From Candidatus Scatousia excrementipullorum (GTDB lineage: Bacteria > Cyanobacteriota > Vampirovibrionia > Gastranaerophilales > Gastranaerophilaceae): DNA of 8,316 bases. Of the stretch, positions 1 through 5,859 are shown piece after piece; the stretch's first letter is position 1, and each line of letters opens with the position of its first letter. Both the position numbers and the translations under genes were made by a program. The notes below the pieces were generated by a model that did not search any database, was not told where the DNA came from, and saw only the letters and a list, made by a program, of their open reading frames with translations. The stretch spans positions 1 through 8,316 of the forward strand of contig JADIND010000195.1 of NCBI GenBank assembly GCA_017694215.1, in the 5' to 3' direction.

Positions 1-207
1 AAACATAAGAACAATCCTTCACGCTGTAACCGCAGCAATGGTTCCTGCTCTAATTTTAATAACGTAGGTGCCGAATATTGTTCAAATACGGCATCGGATA
101 TTTCTAAAAATACATCCTGTGCTTATTATGCTCTGACAGATACTCACCCGACAAAAGCCGGAAAAAATTACTGGCAGGATTTTCTTGGCGAAGTTTACAG
201 CAGATAA
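1..207 (+). CDS. C-terminal end of a prepilin-like (type II secretion / type IV pilin-type) protein, partial
   Basis: Frame 1 is open from the window edge to a TAA at 205-207, giving 68 residues. The fragment has four cysteines (residues 9, 16, 27 and 40 of the fragment), is rich in Asn and Ser, and ends with a segment around AYYALTDTHPTKAGKNYW. This tail is, from memory, typical of the many pilin-like proteins with a FTLAEV leader in Gastranaerophilales; the N-terminal methylation motif that would prove it lies outside the window. A second, complete prepilin-like gene occurs at 5105-5806, so the assignment fits the surroundings. It would be an exported, disulfide-stabilised subunit or minor pilin. 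No clear terminator follows it; the 85 bases to the next gene are A/T runs. The reading frame is certain, the family is an inference. Confidence 0.6.
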   Translation, partial: KHKNNPSRCNRSNGSCSNFNNVGAEYCSNTASDISKNTSCAYYALTDTHPTKAGKNYWQDFLGEVYSR

Positions 208-292
208 TTGTAAATTTTTCTTAAAAAAATAGCAAAAAATATATTCAGCACTTTAATATAAACATGTGGTTTAAAAAAGTGGGGTATTTTTT

Positions 293-925
293 ATGAAAGT
301 TTCAGCAATAAGGAGTTATACACCTGTATCGTTTGCAGGTAACGAAAAGTCTAAAAAGGCAAATGCAGCAAGAACTGCAGCAGGAGCGGCAATGATTGCA
401 CTTGCAACGGCAATGCCGGCTCAGGAAGCTGATGCTCAAATATTTTATCCGTATGTGCCGCCGACACATTATTATTATGTGCCAAGACCGATGACAACAA
501 TGAGCGTCCCGAATTGTTTTATTGACGGGGATATGCAGAATTTTGAGTATGATAAATCCATGAATCAGGTGTTTTCTGAAATTGATGCAAAAGTTGATGC
601 GAACAGAGAACTCTCTGTTAATGAAGTAGTGAAAGCAGAAAGAGATAACTGGCATTTGTATAATTATTACCCGTACAATTCGACTAATATGAGAAATACC
701 GCCCGTCAGTTTAAATTGTTGTCCGAAGTCTATAACGAAAAAGGTTCAAACCCGAAAACAATCAGCTATAGCGAGTATAAGAAAATAATGAATGATTATA
801 TGGATCAGCAGAATGTAACAAGCTTTTTTATGTTGATGGATTTGTTGAGCAGACCGAGGTATCGTCACTGTCATCCGTATATGACGCCTCCTCCTCCTCC
901 TCCGCATCATCACCACAGACATTAA
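293..925 (+). CDS. Secreted protein with N-terminal SFAG motif, degenerate EF-hand pair and Pro/His-rich tail
   Basis: 210 residues, function unknown. Residues 1-20 are polar and carry PVSFAGN at 11-17, a short motif I associate with Gastranaerophilales secreted or surface proteins. Residues 26-42 are Ala-rich and hydrophobic, followed by ADAQ (46-49), a plausible signal peptidase I site, giving a signal peptide with a long n-region. Residues 50-68 are rich in Tyr, Pro and His. Residues 92-115 and 141-166 each look like helix-loop-helix EF-hands: loop 1 (100-111) has Asp102, Asn104, Glu106, Leu107, Ser108 and Glu111 but Lys at position 1; loop 2 (150-161) keeps Ile157, Ser158 and Glu161 but has lost most acidic ligands. 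The C-terminus is six Pro then HHHHRH, which could bind metal. Start is the ATG at 293, with GGGG at 281-284 as a weak ribosome binding site. It is monocistronic and ends at a bidirectional terminator. Coding status is firm; EF-hand ancestry is an inference. Confidence 0.8.
   Translation: MKVSAIRSYTPVSFAGNEKSKKANAARTAAGAAMIALATAMPAQEADAQIFYPYVPPTHYYYVPRPMTTMSVPNCFIDGDMQNFEYDKSMNQVFSEIDAKVDANRELSVNEVVKAERDNWHLYNYYPYNSTNMRNTARQFKLLSEVYNEKGSNPKTISYSEYKKIMNDYMDQQNVTSFFMLMDLLSRPRYRHCHPYMTPPPPPPHHHHRH
887..904 (+). repeat. In-frame CCT trinucleotide repeat coding for polyproline
   Basis: Five perfect CCT copies (887-901) followed by CCG encode six prolines near the C-terminus of the 293-925 protein, directly before four His codons. 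Being a multiple of three, slippage would change tract length without breaking the frame. Confidence 0.85.
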
Positions 926-938
926 TTTTTTAAGCATG

Positions 939-977
939 AAAAAACAGGTTTCAGCTTTTGGCGGAACCTGTTTTTTT
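939..977. terminator. Bidirectional intrinsic terminator between convergent genes
   Basis: The left arm (939-950, A6 then CAGGTT) pairs perfectly with the right arm (965-976, AACCTG then T6), with a 14-base loop that can add a small inner stem. On the plus strand a run of seven T follows the stem (971-977), ending the gene at 293-925. On the minus strand the A run at 939-944 reads as six U, ending the metalloprotease gene whose stop is at 1005. It is 13 bases past one stop and 28 past the other. Confidence 0.85.
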
Positions 978-1004
978 ACTGTTAAAACTTTTGCAATCAA
1001 GGTT

Positions 1005-1685
1005 TTATAAATCTTCAAATCCGGGAGATGTTGCCGGCAATTTTCGATAACCTCTGTTTGTGTGCACCATTTTTTTGATGTATCTGTCAGTGTAATTTCC
1101 TTTTTCAAAGAGTTTTTTCAGTGTATCTTCTCTCCTTACAAGCGGATGAGTGTTATCATTAGCACTTTCCGGATAGATATTGACTATTTCTGTCCATACA
1201 GAAGCCTCCATTGTCCAGGCGTAAGTTTCTTCCGCAAGTGAGTTATATTCGTCCTGATGAAGAGCCTCATGGGCAAGAAGTGCTGCCAGTGCACCCGGAG
1301 GAGCGTCTTTGTGGCGAGGGTTTATGAAGATATAAAGATTTTTCCCCTTTTTCCACCCGAGAGCGTCAAATGATGCATAATCCTGATTAAGTGTGCCTAA
1401 ATCTTTAAATTCAATTTTTACAGGTCTTTGTGAAAGATTATTTCCGAGTATTGCTCTTCTTGAAAAGTCGCCGTTGGTGCCTTTCAGCATATCAAGTGCC
1501 ACATAAAAAACAAAATCCTTTCCGACTTCTTTATATTCAGGGGTAATTTGTTTTATATATTCGGCAGTATATTTTTTAGGAAAGTTTTGCGGAACTATAA
1601 TCTCCTCTTTTTTCTTTCCCCAGGCAAACGCCGGAGTCGCCGCAAGAAGTTGAACAGCCATCAGCAAACATAAAATCTTTTTCAT
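1005..1685 (-). CDS. Secreted putative zinc metalloprotease with HEALH motif
   Basis: 226 residues. Residues 1-21 form a classical signal peptide (MKK, hydrophobic core, ATPAFA then Trp), so the protein is exported to the periplasm or outside. The core has a hydrophobic helix (131-138, GALAALLA) running into HEALH at 139-143, with His139 and His143 as probable zinc ligands and Glu140 as the catalytic base. Glu152 or Glu153 (in LAEETYAW), about ten residues on, is a candidate third ligand as in gluzincin-type enzymes. A beta-rich stretch (100-125) precedes the helix. The final 40 residues are basic. I cannot name a family or substrate; loss of activity is possible. Start is the ATG at 1685, with an AGGAGG (1697-1702) 11 bases upstream. 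It has its own promoter, so it need not depend on the TPR gene upstream, and ends at the shared terminator at 939-977. Confidence 0.75.
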   Translation of the reverse strand: MKKILCLLMAVQLLAATPAFAWGKKKEEIIVPQNFPKKYTAEYIKQITPEYKEVGKDFVFYVALDMLKGTNGDFSRRAILGNNLSQRPVKIEFKDLGTLNQDYASFDALGWKKGKNLYIFINPRHKDAPPGALAALLAHEALHQDEYNSLAEETYAWTMEASVWTEIVNIYPESANDNTHPLVRREDTLKKLFEKGNYTDRYIKKMVHTNRGYRKLPATSPGFEDL

Positions 1686-1714
1686 TTTATTCTTAACCTC
1701 CTCTTAATCAAATC

Positions 1715-1726
1715 CGGCTTTTGCCG
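1715..1726 (-). promoter_or_regulatory. Small hairpin in the predicted 5' leader of the metalloprotease gene
   Basis: CGGC and GCCG arms enclose a four-base loop (AAAA on the minus strand). It lies in the roughly 47-base predicted leader, 12 bases upstream of the ribosome binding site. It could shield or present the leader RNA, but the stem is only four pairs. Confidence 0.3.
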
Positions 1727-1738
1727 TGCATAATTATT

Positions 1739-1766
1739 ATTATAATTAAATATTTTTGCAGGGCAA
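1739..1766 (-). promoter_or_regulatory. Predicted sigma70-type promoter of the metalloprotease gene
   Basis: Reading the minus strand, TTGCCC (1766-1761) is followed after 16 bases by a perfect TATAAT (1744-1739). The predicted start of transcription is near 1732, giving a leader of about 47 bases. The minus-35 element lies directly after the stop codon of the TPR gene, so this promoter uses nearly all of the intergenic space. Confidence 0.55.
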
Positions 1767-1768
1767 AT

Positions 1769-3358
1769 TTATTTTTTTCTGTTTAATGCAGCCAGTTCCC
1801 GGTATATTATTTTGTATTCAGTGGAAGAATCAATGCTTTCAGCTTCTTTTATATATTCAAATGCGGTTTTTAAGTCATTTATCTGTCTGTAAATGTTACT
1901 CATTTCCGCATAATATTTTGCGTTTGAAACATCATAAGTTATTGCACGTTTCATACATTCAATGGCTTCTTCAAAATCCTCTTCATTTTTTCTTACAAGT
2001 GCAAGGTAATAATATCCTTCAGAACAGTTTATATCAAGAGCAAGAGCCTTTTGTGCAAATTCTTTTGTCTTATCATAGTCACCTTTAAGATAAGACGCGT
2101 TTGCTCCTGTTAAATATGCAGAAATATAATTTTCATTCTCTGAAATTATTTTGTCTGCAAGTTCAACAGCTTTATCATACTCTTTTTCTTTTATATATAT
2201 TTCAGCCAGATCAATTTTGTATGAAGGATTATCTGAGGAATTTTCAATTACTTTTTTTATAGCATCTTCAGCATTTTTATACATATCAAGTTCTTTATAA
2301 ACTTTTGCAAGTGAAATCATTGTGAAAGAATCATCATTGCCGGATTTTATGTTATTTTCAAGAATTTCGCGGCTGCCGAGATAATCTTTATTGTGAAGTT
2401 TCAATAATGCAAGCAGAACTTTTGCCTGTGAGTGTTCTGTATTCTGAGCCAGAATATAATCTACTTCTTTTTTTGTTTTGTCAAACTCATTCATTTCAAA
2501 ATACAGATAAGCCAGAGAGTATCTGTAATCAAGATTTTCCGGTGAATTTAAGATGGCTTTTCTGTAAGCTTCAACGGCTTCTTGCTGCCAGCCGTTAAAA
2601 AAGTATGCATTCCCGAGATTGTAGTAATAAACGGCATTATTAGGTGCTAAATTTGCAGCTTTTGAAAAATCTTTGATAGCTTCGGTAAAATTCATATTTT
2701 CTAATTCAAATAAACCTTTATAATTTAAAATTTCAGGATTTTGAGATGTTTTAGGGAAAGAGTCAAAAATTTCTTTTGATTTTTCCAACTCGTTCTCATC
2801 GAAATATATTTTGCCAAGTAATACTTTACAATCTTCATTATCCGGATTATTAATATCAACTGTATAGAGCAATTCTTTTGCTTTATCTATAAATCGATTT
2901 ATATAGAGTGCGTTTGCACATTCACAAGTAATTTTTTCGTCATTATAGGAGTTATTTTGCATCAAATCTTCAATATTGGATATTTTTCCTAATTTCCCGT
3001 AAAATTTAATGAGTTTTATATAGGTATCTTTGCTTTTTTCCAGTTCAAAAATTTTTTTTGCAATATCCGCAGCTTCTGCTATATAATTTTGTCTTTCTTT
3101 TATTGTGCATAAAAGTTTCAATGATGAAAGGTGGCTGTTGTCAACGGCAAGAACCTTGTCCAGATACTGTATGGCTCTGTCGTAATTGTGCAGAAGAAAA
3201 TACAATTCTCCGATTTGAAACAATATTTCAATATTATCCGGCTCGGTTTCAAGAGCTTTATAAAGCATTTCTATTGCCTGTTTATAGCATTCCTGAGATT
3301 TGAGTTCAAAAGCTCTTTTTATATAAGAAATAATTTCTTCGTTTTGATTTTCCTGCAT
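1769..3358 (-). CDS. Large tetratricopeptide-repeat (TPR) protein
   Basis: 529 residues built almost wholly of TPR units of about 34 residues. Clear ones include residues 8-40, 44-75, 209-241, 243-275, 277-308, 345-376, 379-410, 413-444, 447-478 and 481-512, with the usual small residue near position 8, Tyr/Phe near 11 and Ala/Pro near 20 and 32 (for example AVYYYNLGNAYFFNGWQQEA). Weaker repeats fill 77-205 and 311-341. There is no signal peptide or membrane segment, so it is probably a cytoplasmic scaffold. Its ATG (3358) overlaps the TAA of the upstream division gene by one base (TAATG), so the two are very likely co-transcribed and translationally coupled. A partnership with the division machinery is an inference from that linkage alone; TPR proteins bind many kinds of partner. 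The last residues (LNRKK) carry no domain. Confidence 0.88.
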   Translation of the reverse strand: MQENQNEEIISYIKRAFELKSQECYKQAIEMLYKALETEPDNIEILFQIGELYFLLHNYDRAIQYLDKVLAVDNSHLSSLKLLCTIKERQNYIAEAADIAKKIFELEKSKDTYIKLIKFYGKLGKISNIEDLMQNNSYNDEKITCECANALYINRFIDKAKELLYTVDINNPDNEDCKVLLGKIYFDENELEKSKEIFDSFPKTSQNPEILNYKGLFELENMNFTEAIKDFSKAANLAPNNAVYYYNLGNAYFFNGWQQEAVEAYRKAILNSPENLDYRYSLAYLYFEMNEFDKTKKEVDYILAQNTEHSQAKVLLALLKLHNKDYLGSREILENNIKSGNDDSFTMISLAKVYKELDMYKNAEDAIKKVIENSSDNPSYKIDLAEIYIKEKEYDKAVELADKIISENENYISAYLTGANASYLKGDYDKTKEFAQKALALDINCSEGYYYLALVRKNEEDFEEAIECMKRAITYDVSNAKYYAEMSNIYRQINDLKTAFEYIKEAESIDSSTEYKIIYRELAALNRKK

Positions 3359-3840
3359 TAATGCTCTCCGTTAGTCTTTTTGTCGGTTTTGTTTTTATCT
3401 TTATTTTTTGCGTTTGAATTTTGTTCGGAGTCGGAAGAATTTGTATTATTGTTAATTATAATAAGCACTTCATCCTCTCCTGCCATTTTAAGATTATTTC
3501 TTGCAATTTCTTCAAGGCTTGCGGTTTTAGAGAAAAATTTTATGTCGGATTTTAATTCTTTGTTTCTATTTTCAGCATCATCTCTGACTTTTTCCATAGT
3601 TAATATTTTTGCTTTGTAAGCAATAATTTTGGAAATATTCAGAATTGCACCAAAACCAACCTGTACAAGGCAAAAAAGCAACACAACGGTTAAGAATGAA
3701 TAATAAAATCCTATTTTTCTTTTATGTTGCTTAATTCTTTTTTTTGATTTTACGGCAAGGGTCTGTTCCTGCCCGTTTACGGGAGGCGGTGTCGGAATAT
3801 TAGGGAGATTTACTCCGCTGTCGGATATATTATTTTCCAA
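3358..3840 (-). CDS. FtsB/DivIC-family septum formation initiator, TTG start
   Basis: 160 residues, bitopic inner-membrane protein. Residues 1-43 are cytoplasmic: a Pro-rich stretch (12-20) and a basic patch (31-42). Residues 44-66 form one transmembrane helix and 70-105 a coiled coil. Residues 108-129 (SLEEIARNNLKMAGEDEVLI and on) match the conserved motif after the coiled coil of FtsB/DivIC, proteins that join FtsL and FtsQ/DivIB in the divisome and help activate septal peptidoglycan synthesis. The last 30 residues are a Lys/Asn/Asp-rich disordered tail. The start is TTG: AAGGAG (3847-3852) sits six bases upstream, the coding N-terminus is sensible, and the next in-frame Met is at residue 82, beyond the membrane helix. 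A strong promoter lies just upstream. FtsB, FtsL and DivIC are hard to tell apart by sequence, so I give no symbol. Confidence 0.82.
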   Translation of the reverse strand: MENNISDSGVNLPNIPTPPPVNGQEQTLAVKSKKRIKQHKRKIGFYYSFLTVVLLFCLVQVGFGAILNISKIIAYKAKILTMEKVRDDAENRNKELKSDIKFFSKTASLEEIARNNLKMAGEDEVLIIINNNTNSSDSEQNSNAKNKDKNKTDKKTNGEH

Positions 3841-3846
3841 CTGAAG

Positions 3847-3852
3847 CTCCTT
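3847..3852 (-). promoter_or_regulatory. Ribosome binding site fixing a TTG start codon
   Basis: AAGGAG on the minus strand, six bases before TTG at 3840-3838. No ATG or GTG start competes nearby in frame, so this site decides the start of the FtsB/DivIC-like gene. Confidence 0.75.
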
Positions 3853-3872
3853 AGCAGTCTTGCTTTTTCTAA

Positions 3873-3901
3873 ATTATAAATTAAATATTTATAAGGTTCA
3901 A
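3873..3901 (-). promoter_or_regulatory. Predicted sigma70-type promoter of the division-gene/TPR operon
   Basis: On the minus strand TTGAAC (3901-3896) is followed after exactly 17 bases by a perfect TATAAT (3878-3873). Predicted start of transcription is about 3866, giving a 25-base leader that holds the ribosome binding site. It lies in the 77-base gap after the outer-membrane-like gene. Confidence 0.7.
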
Positions 3902-3917
3902 TTATATGTTAATATTT

Positions 3918-4736
3918 TTACAATTTAAATTGTGTATTGAATTTTACCTGTGACCAGGAACGGTCGTTATTTATATCATATGTTGTTCCTGCACCGATTT
4001 CGAATTTCATGCGGTCATCTTTCAGAGGACTTACAGAAAGGATGATTTCTCCTTTTCGTCTGTTTCTTGTAATGTCTGTTGAAAGAATTTCAGAGAGTGA
4101 AAATATATCGTTAAATTTTAGTTCCGGTGCTATATAGAAATTGTCCGTATTCAGACCGTAAGTAGTTAGATTATTTTTTTTGTAAGCGGAATTTATAGCA
4201 AATTTTTTCTTTTCATATCTGGTAAAAAGAGTTGTGGAGCGTTCCAGCTGAGCATTATCAATCCCGCTGTTAAAAAGTGTTCCGTAAGAAAAATTGCCGG
4301 TTTTTTGTACGGACGCAACAGATTTTGGCTGAATGTTGTATTCTTCGGAATTGAAGAGAGAATAAGTTTTATAATTTTTCATCTCTTTACTGTCAACCAG
4401 TCTTTTTGATTCAAATTTTTGAGGAATTCTTAAATTCAAAACAAAGTTGTTGTCGTTATCCGTAAGATAGATAGCTTCCGAGTTATCTTCATATTCGGCA
4501 TAACCTTTCAGCGGAATTTCTTCGGGGGCTGCGGTGTAGATTATATCTTCTTCAGGTTCATTTTTTTCGGAAGTATTATTTGCTGTTGAATTGTTATCTT
4601 CATCGTCAGGCAAATGCCATATGAAAATATGCGGCAGTGTTTCGTTGTCTTTTGCGGAAATGTCTTTTGCCATAGCAAATCCGCAGCAGTTTGATGCCAA
4701 AACAATTATAATAAGTGATGTTAGAATTTTCCTCAT
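3918..4736 (-). CDS. Exported protein of unknown function with acidic linker and beta-rich, outer-membrane-like C-terminus
   Basis: 272 residues. Residues 1-23 are a signal peptide ending AMA before Lys-Asp. Residues 42-75 are an acidic, Asn-rich linker, probably disordered. From about 76 the chain is beta-rich; residues 148-272 read as short amphipathic strands separated by polar turns (for example FAINSAYKK, NFYIAPELKF, GEIILSVSPL, MKFEIGAGTTYD, WSQVKFNTQF), as expected for an outer-membrane beta-barrel or a piece of one. The final residue is Leu rather than the usual Phe, which weakens that reading. Two Cys at 17-18 lie inside the signal peptide without a lipobox. A near-consensus promoter puts the transcription start at the A of the ATG, and no ribosome binding site precedes it, so the mRNA looks leaderless. 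The signal peptide rules out a later start. I recognise no named family. Confidence 0.7.
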   Translation of the reverse strand: MRKILTSLIIIVLASNCCGFAMAKDISAKDNETLPHIFIWHLPDDEDNNSTANNTSEKNEPEEDIIYTAAPEEIPLKGYAEYEDNSEAIYLTDNDNNFVLNLRIPQKFESKRLVDSKEMKNYKTYSLFNSEEYNIQPKSVASVQKTGNFSYGTLFNSGIDNAQLERSTTLFTRYEKKKFAINSAYKKNNLTTYGLNTDNFYIAPELKFNDIFSLSEILSTDITRNRRKGEIILSVSPLKDDRMKFEIGAGTTYDINNDRSWSQVKFNTQFKL

Positions 4737-4742
4737 AATTTA

Positions 4743-4772
4743 ATTGTACACTTTAATTGCAATTACAGTCAA
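4743..4772 (-). promoter_or_regulatory. Predicted promoter giving a leaderless mRNA
   Basis: On the minus strand TTGACT (4772-4767) is followed after 18 bases by TACAAT (4748-4743), each one mismatch from consensus. Six bases then separate the minus-10 element from the ATG at 4736, so the expected first transcribed base is the A of the start codon. Confidence 0.6.
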
Positions 4773-4788
4773 ATTATGTTAACAGCTT

Positions 4789-4956
4789 TTACTTGTCTCC
4801 GGTATCAAGATTTTCGAGTGCATATTCGCAGCATTGTTTAACGAGATTGTTTAATGAAATCCCTTGGTTTTGAGCAACAGTTGATAACCTTTCTACTAAT
4901 TCAAGCGGAAGTCTGAATGTTTTGTTGACCATTTCAGGTTTTTCTATTTTAAACAT
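4789..4956 (-). CDS. Small ribbon-helix-helix (Arc/MetJ-type) DNA-binding protein
   Basis: 55 residues from the ATG at 4956, chosen because GAGG (4962-4965) lies five bases upstream; an in-frame ATG at 5007 would add 17 residues of AT-rich sequence and has no ribosome binding site. Residues 10-16 (VNKTFRL) fit the DNA-contacting beta strand, 17-29 (PLELVERLSTVAQ) helix A, the turn QGISLNN at 31-37 and helix B to about residue 50. This is the usual short length for such dimeric repressors or antitoxins. No toxin-like gene adjoins it, so an orphan regulator is more likely than an antitoxin. An AT-rich inverted repeat lies 30 bases upstream and might be its own operator. It is divergent from the prepilin-like gene, so control of that gene is possible but unproven. 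Confidence 0.75.
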   Translation of the reverse strand: MFKIEKPEMVNKTFRLPLELVERLSTVAQNQGISLNNLVKQCCEYALENLDTGDK

Positions 4957-4985
4957 ATTTACCTCTTTATTATTAATTTTAGTAG

Positions 4986-5003
4986 TTTTAATTTGTATTA
5001 AAA
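4986..5003. repeat. Inverted repeat upstream of the ribbon-helix-helix gene, possible operator
   Basis: TTTTAAT and ATTAAAA form perfect seven-base arms around TTGT. It sits between the divergent regulator and prepilin-like genes, where an autoregulatory site would be expected. All pairs are A:T, so chance is a real alternative in DNA this AT-rich. Confidence 0.3.
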
Positions 5004-5045
5004 ACACGTTGTTATTTATGCTATAAAAACATATGTAATTTGAAC

Positions 5046-5074
5046 TTGATTTAATATGTGCAAATTGTTATAAT
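5046..5074 (+). promoter_or_regulatory. Predicted promoter of the prepilin-like gene
   Basis: TTGATT (5046-5051) is followed after 17 bases by a perfect TATAAT (5069-5074), preceded by TGT as an extended minus-10 element. The expected start is about 5081, giving a 24-base leader that contains the ribosome binding site TGGAGG (5095-5100). Confidence 0.7.
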
Positions 5075-5104
5075 AATTTATACATGCAGAGATCTGGAGG
5101 ATTT

Positions 5105-5806
5105 ATGAAAAAAGCATTTACACTTGCGGAAGTTTTGATTACACTCGGCATAATCGGAATTGTCGCGGCTATGACTCTCCCGACAGTAATAAACAATATT
5201 CAGGATAAACAGTTTCGTACAATGTTTAAAAAACAGTATTCAATAATTAATCAGGCATTATTAATGACTTATGAATCAGGTGATGATATTCCGAATTTGG
5301 ATCAAAGTAATTGGAAAGATATGATATTTTATGTCTGCAGGATAGCAAAACAGTTAAAATATACCGATTCCGGCTTGAAGTGTGCAGAAATTGAGGCTGC
5401 AGGCGAATCTGCCGAATTTGAAAGCCAATATTCAAATTCTAATGTAGTGTGGCATAATGAGGGCGAATGGTATAACAAAAAGGGTGAGCCGCAGTATTTA
5501 AATACAGGTTATTTAAGGATGACTTTTATGCTGCCTGACGGTGTTATGATAAATTTCAGTTGTTTTCGTGATGTTTTTGTTGATGTGAACGGCAAGCGAA
5601 AGCCAAATACTATAGGGCGGGATATATTTTATTTTCATATACCGCAAGGCAGCTTGTATCCGTCATTTTTCGATAAAACTTCATACAGCAATAATGTAAA
5701 CGGCTGCAGTGATTCCTATGCTGTCAGTATAACCAGGGAAAATTATAAACAGGACTGCGAAAGCGGTTCAGGCTGGGGGTGCTCGCCTATGTATATCCTG
5801 GATTGA
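5105..5806 (+). CDS. Prepilin-like protein with class III (N-methylation) signal
   Basis: 233 residues from the ATG at 5105, four bases after TGGAGG (5095-5100); an in-frame ATG at 5084 would add seven residues and lies only a few bases after the predicted transcription start. The leader is MKKA, then FTLAEVLITLGIIGIVAAMT: a prepilin peptidase should cut between Ala4 and Phe5, with Glu9 as the conserved mature Glu5 and residues 5-28 as the hydrophobic assembly helix. Position -1 is Ala rather than the usual Gly. The rest (30-233) is a globular head with DGVMINFS at 145-152 and VDVNGKRKPNTIGRDIF at 159-175, a segment common in such proteins, and cysteines at 201, 218 and 226 near the C-terminus. 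The role is probably a subunit or minor component of a type IV pilus or type II secretion pseudopilus. The assembly genes are not in the window. Confidence 0.85.
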   Translation: MKKAFTLAEVLITLGIIGIVAAMTLPTVINNIQDKQFRTMFKKQYSIINQALLMTYESGDDIPNLDQSNWKDMIFYVCRIAKQLKYTDSGLKCAEIEAAGESAEFESQYSNSNVVWHNEGEWYNKKGEPQYLNTGYLRMTFMLPDGVMINFSCFRDVFVDVNGKRKPNTIGRDIFYFHIPQGSLYPSFFDKTSYSNNVNGCSDSYAVSITRENYKQDCESGSGWGCSPMYILD

Positions 5807-5819
5807 CGTTCTTAATATA

Positions 5820-5848
5820 TTGAAATCAATTTTTATACATAATATAAT
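5820..5848 (+). promoter_or_regulatory. Near-consensus promoter of the restriction-modification operon
   Basis: TTGAAA (5820-5825) is followed after exactly 17 bases by TATAAT (5843-5848). The expected transcription start is about 5855, only five bases before the methyltransferase ATG at 5860, with no ribosome binding site in between. Such a strong promoter would favour early production of the methyltransferase. Confidence 0.7.
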
Positions 5849-5859
5849 AAATACGTTTT

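Noticed and set aside
905..922. His-rich tail as a vector or tag artefact
   Set aside because: It has only four consecutive His with mixed codons and is followed by Arg-His, a native stop and a natural terminator.
746..1108. Minus-strand open frame crossing the terminator and the ends of two genes
   Set aside because: It overlaps two better supported genes and the terminator, is full of Arg runs from the CCT repeat, and has no ribosome binding site.
1756..2088. Plus-strand open frame opposite the TPR gene
   Set aside because: Antisense shadow of a well supported TPR coding region, with no domain, promoter or ribosome binding site.
1769..3358. Repeated sequence words in the TPR gene as a DNA repeat array or CRISPR
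   Set aside because: The periodicity is protein-level, about 102 bases and poorly conserved in DNA, as expected for TPR units.
4680..4690. Lipoprotein signal at the double Cys in the exported protein
   Set aside because: The residues before the Cys pair (Ala-Ser-Asn) do not form a lipobox, while a normal AMA cleavage site follows.
4789..4956. Ribbon-helix-helix protein as an antitoxin
   Set aside because: No small toxin-like gene lies next to it; the neighbours are an exported protein and a divergent prepilin-like gene.
4957..5007. Longer start for the ribbon-helix-helix protein at 5007
   Set aside because: The extra 17 residues are low-complexity AT-rich coding, and the good ribosome binding site serves the ATG at 4956.
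5084..5104. Earlier ATG for the prepilin-like gene
   Set aside because: It would place extra residues before the short MKKA leader, lies almost on the predicted transcription start, and overlaps the ribosome binding site of the ATG at 5105.
5819..5830. ATTGAAATCAAT palindrome as a terminator of the prepilin-like gene
   Set aside because: The stem is four or five A/T-rich pairs with almost no loop, and its TTGAAA is better explained as the minus-35 box of the next promoter.
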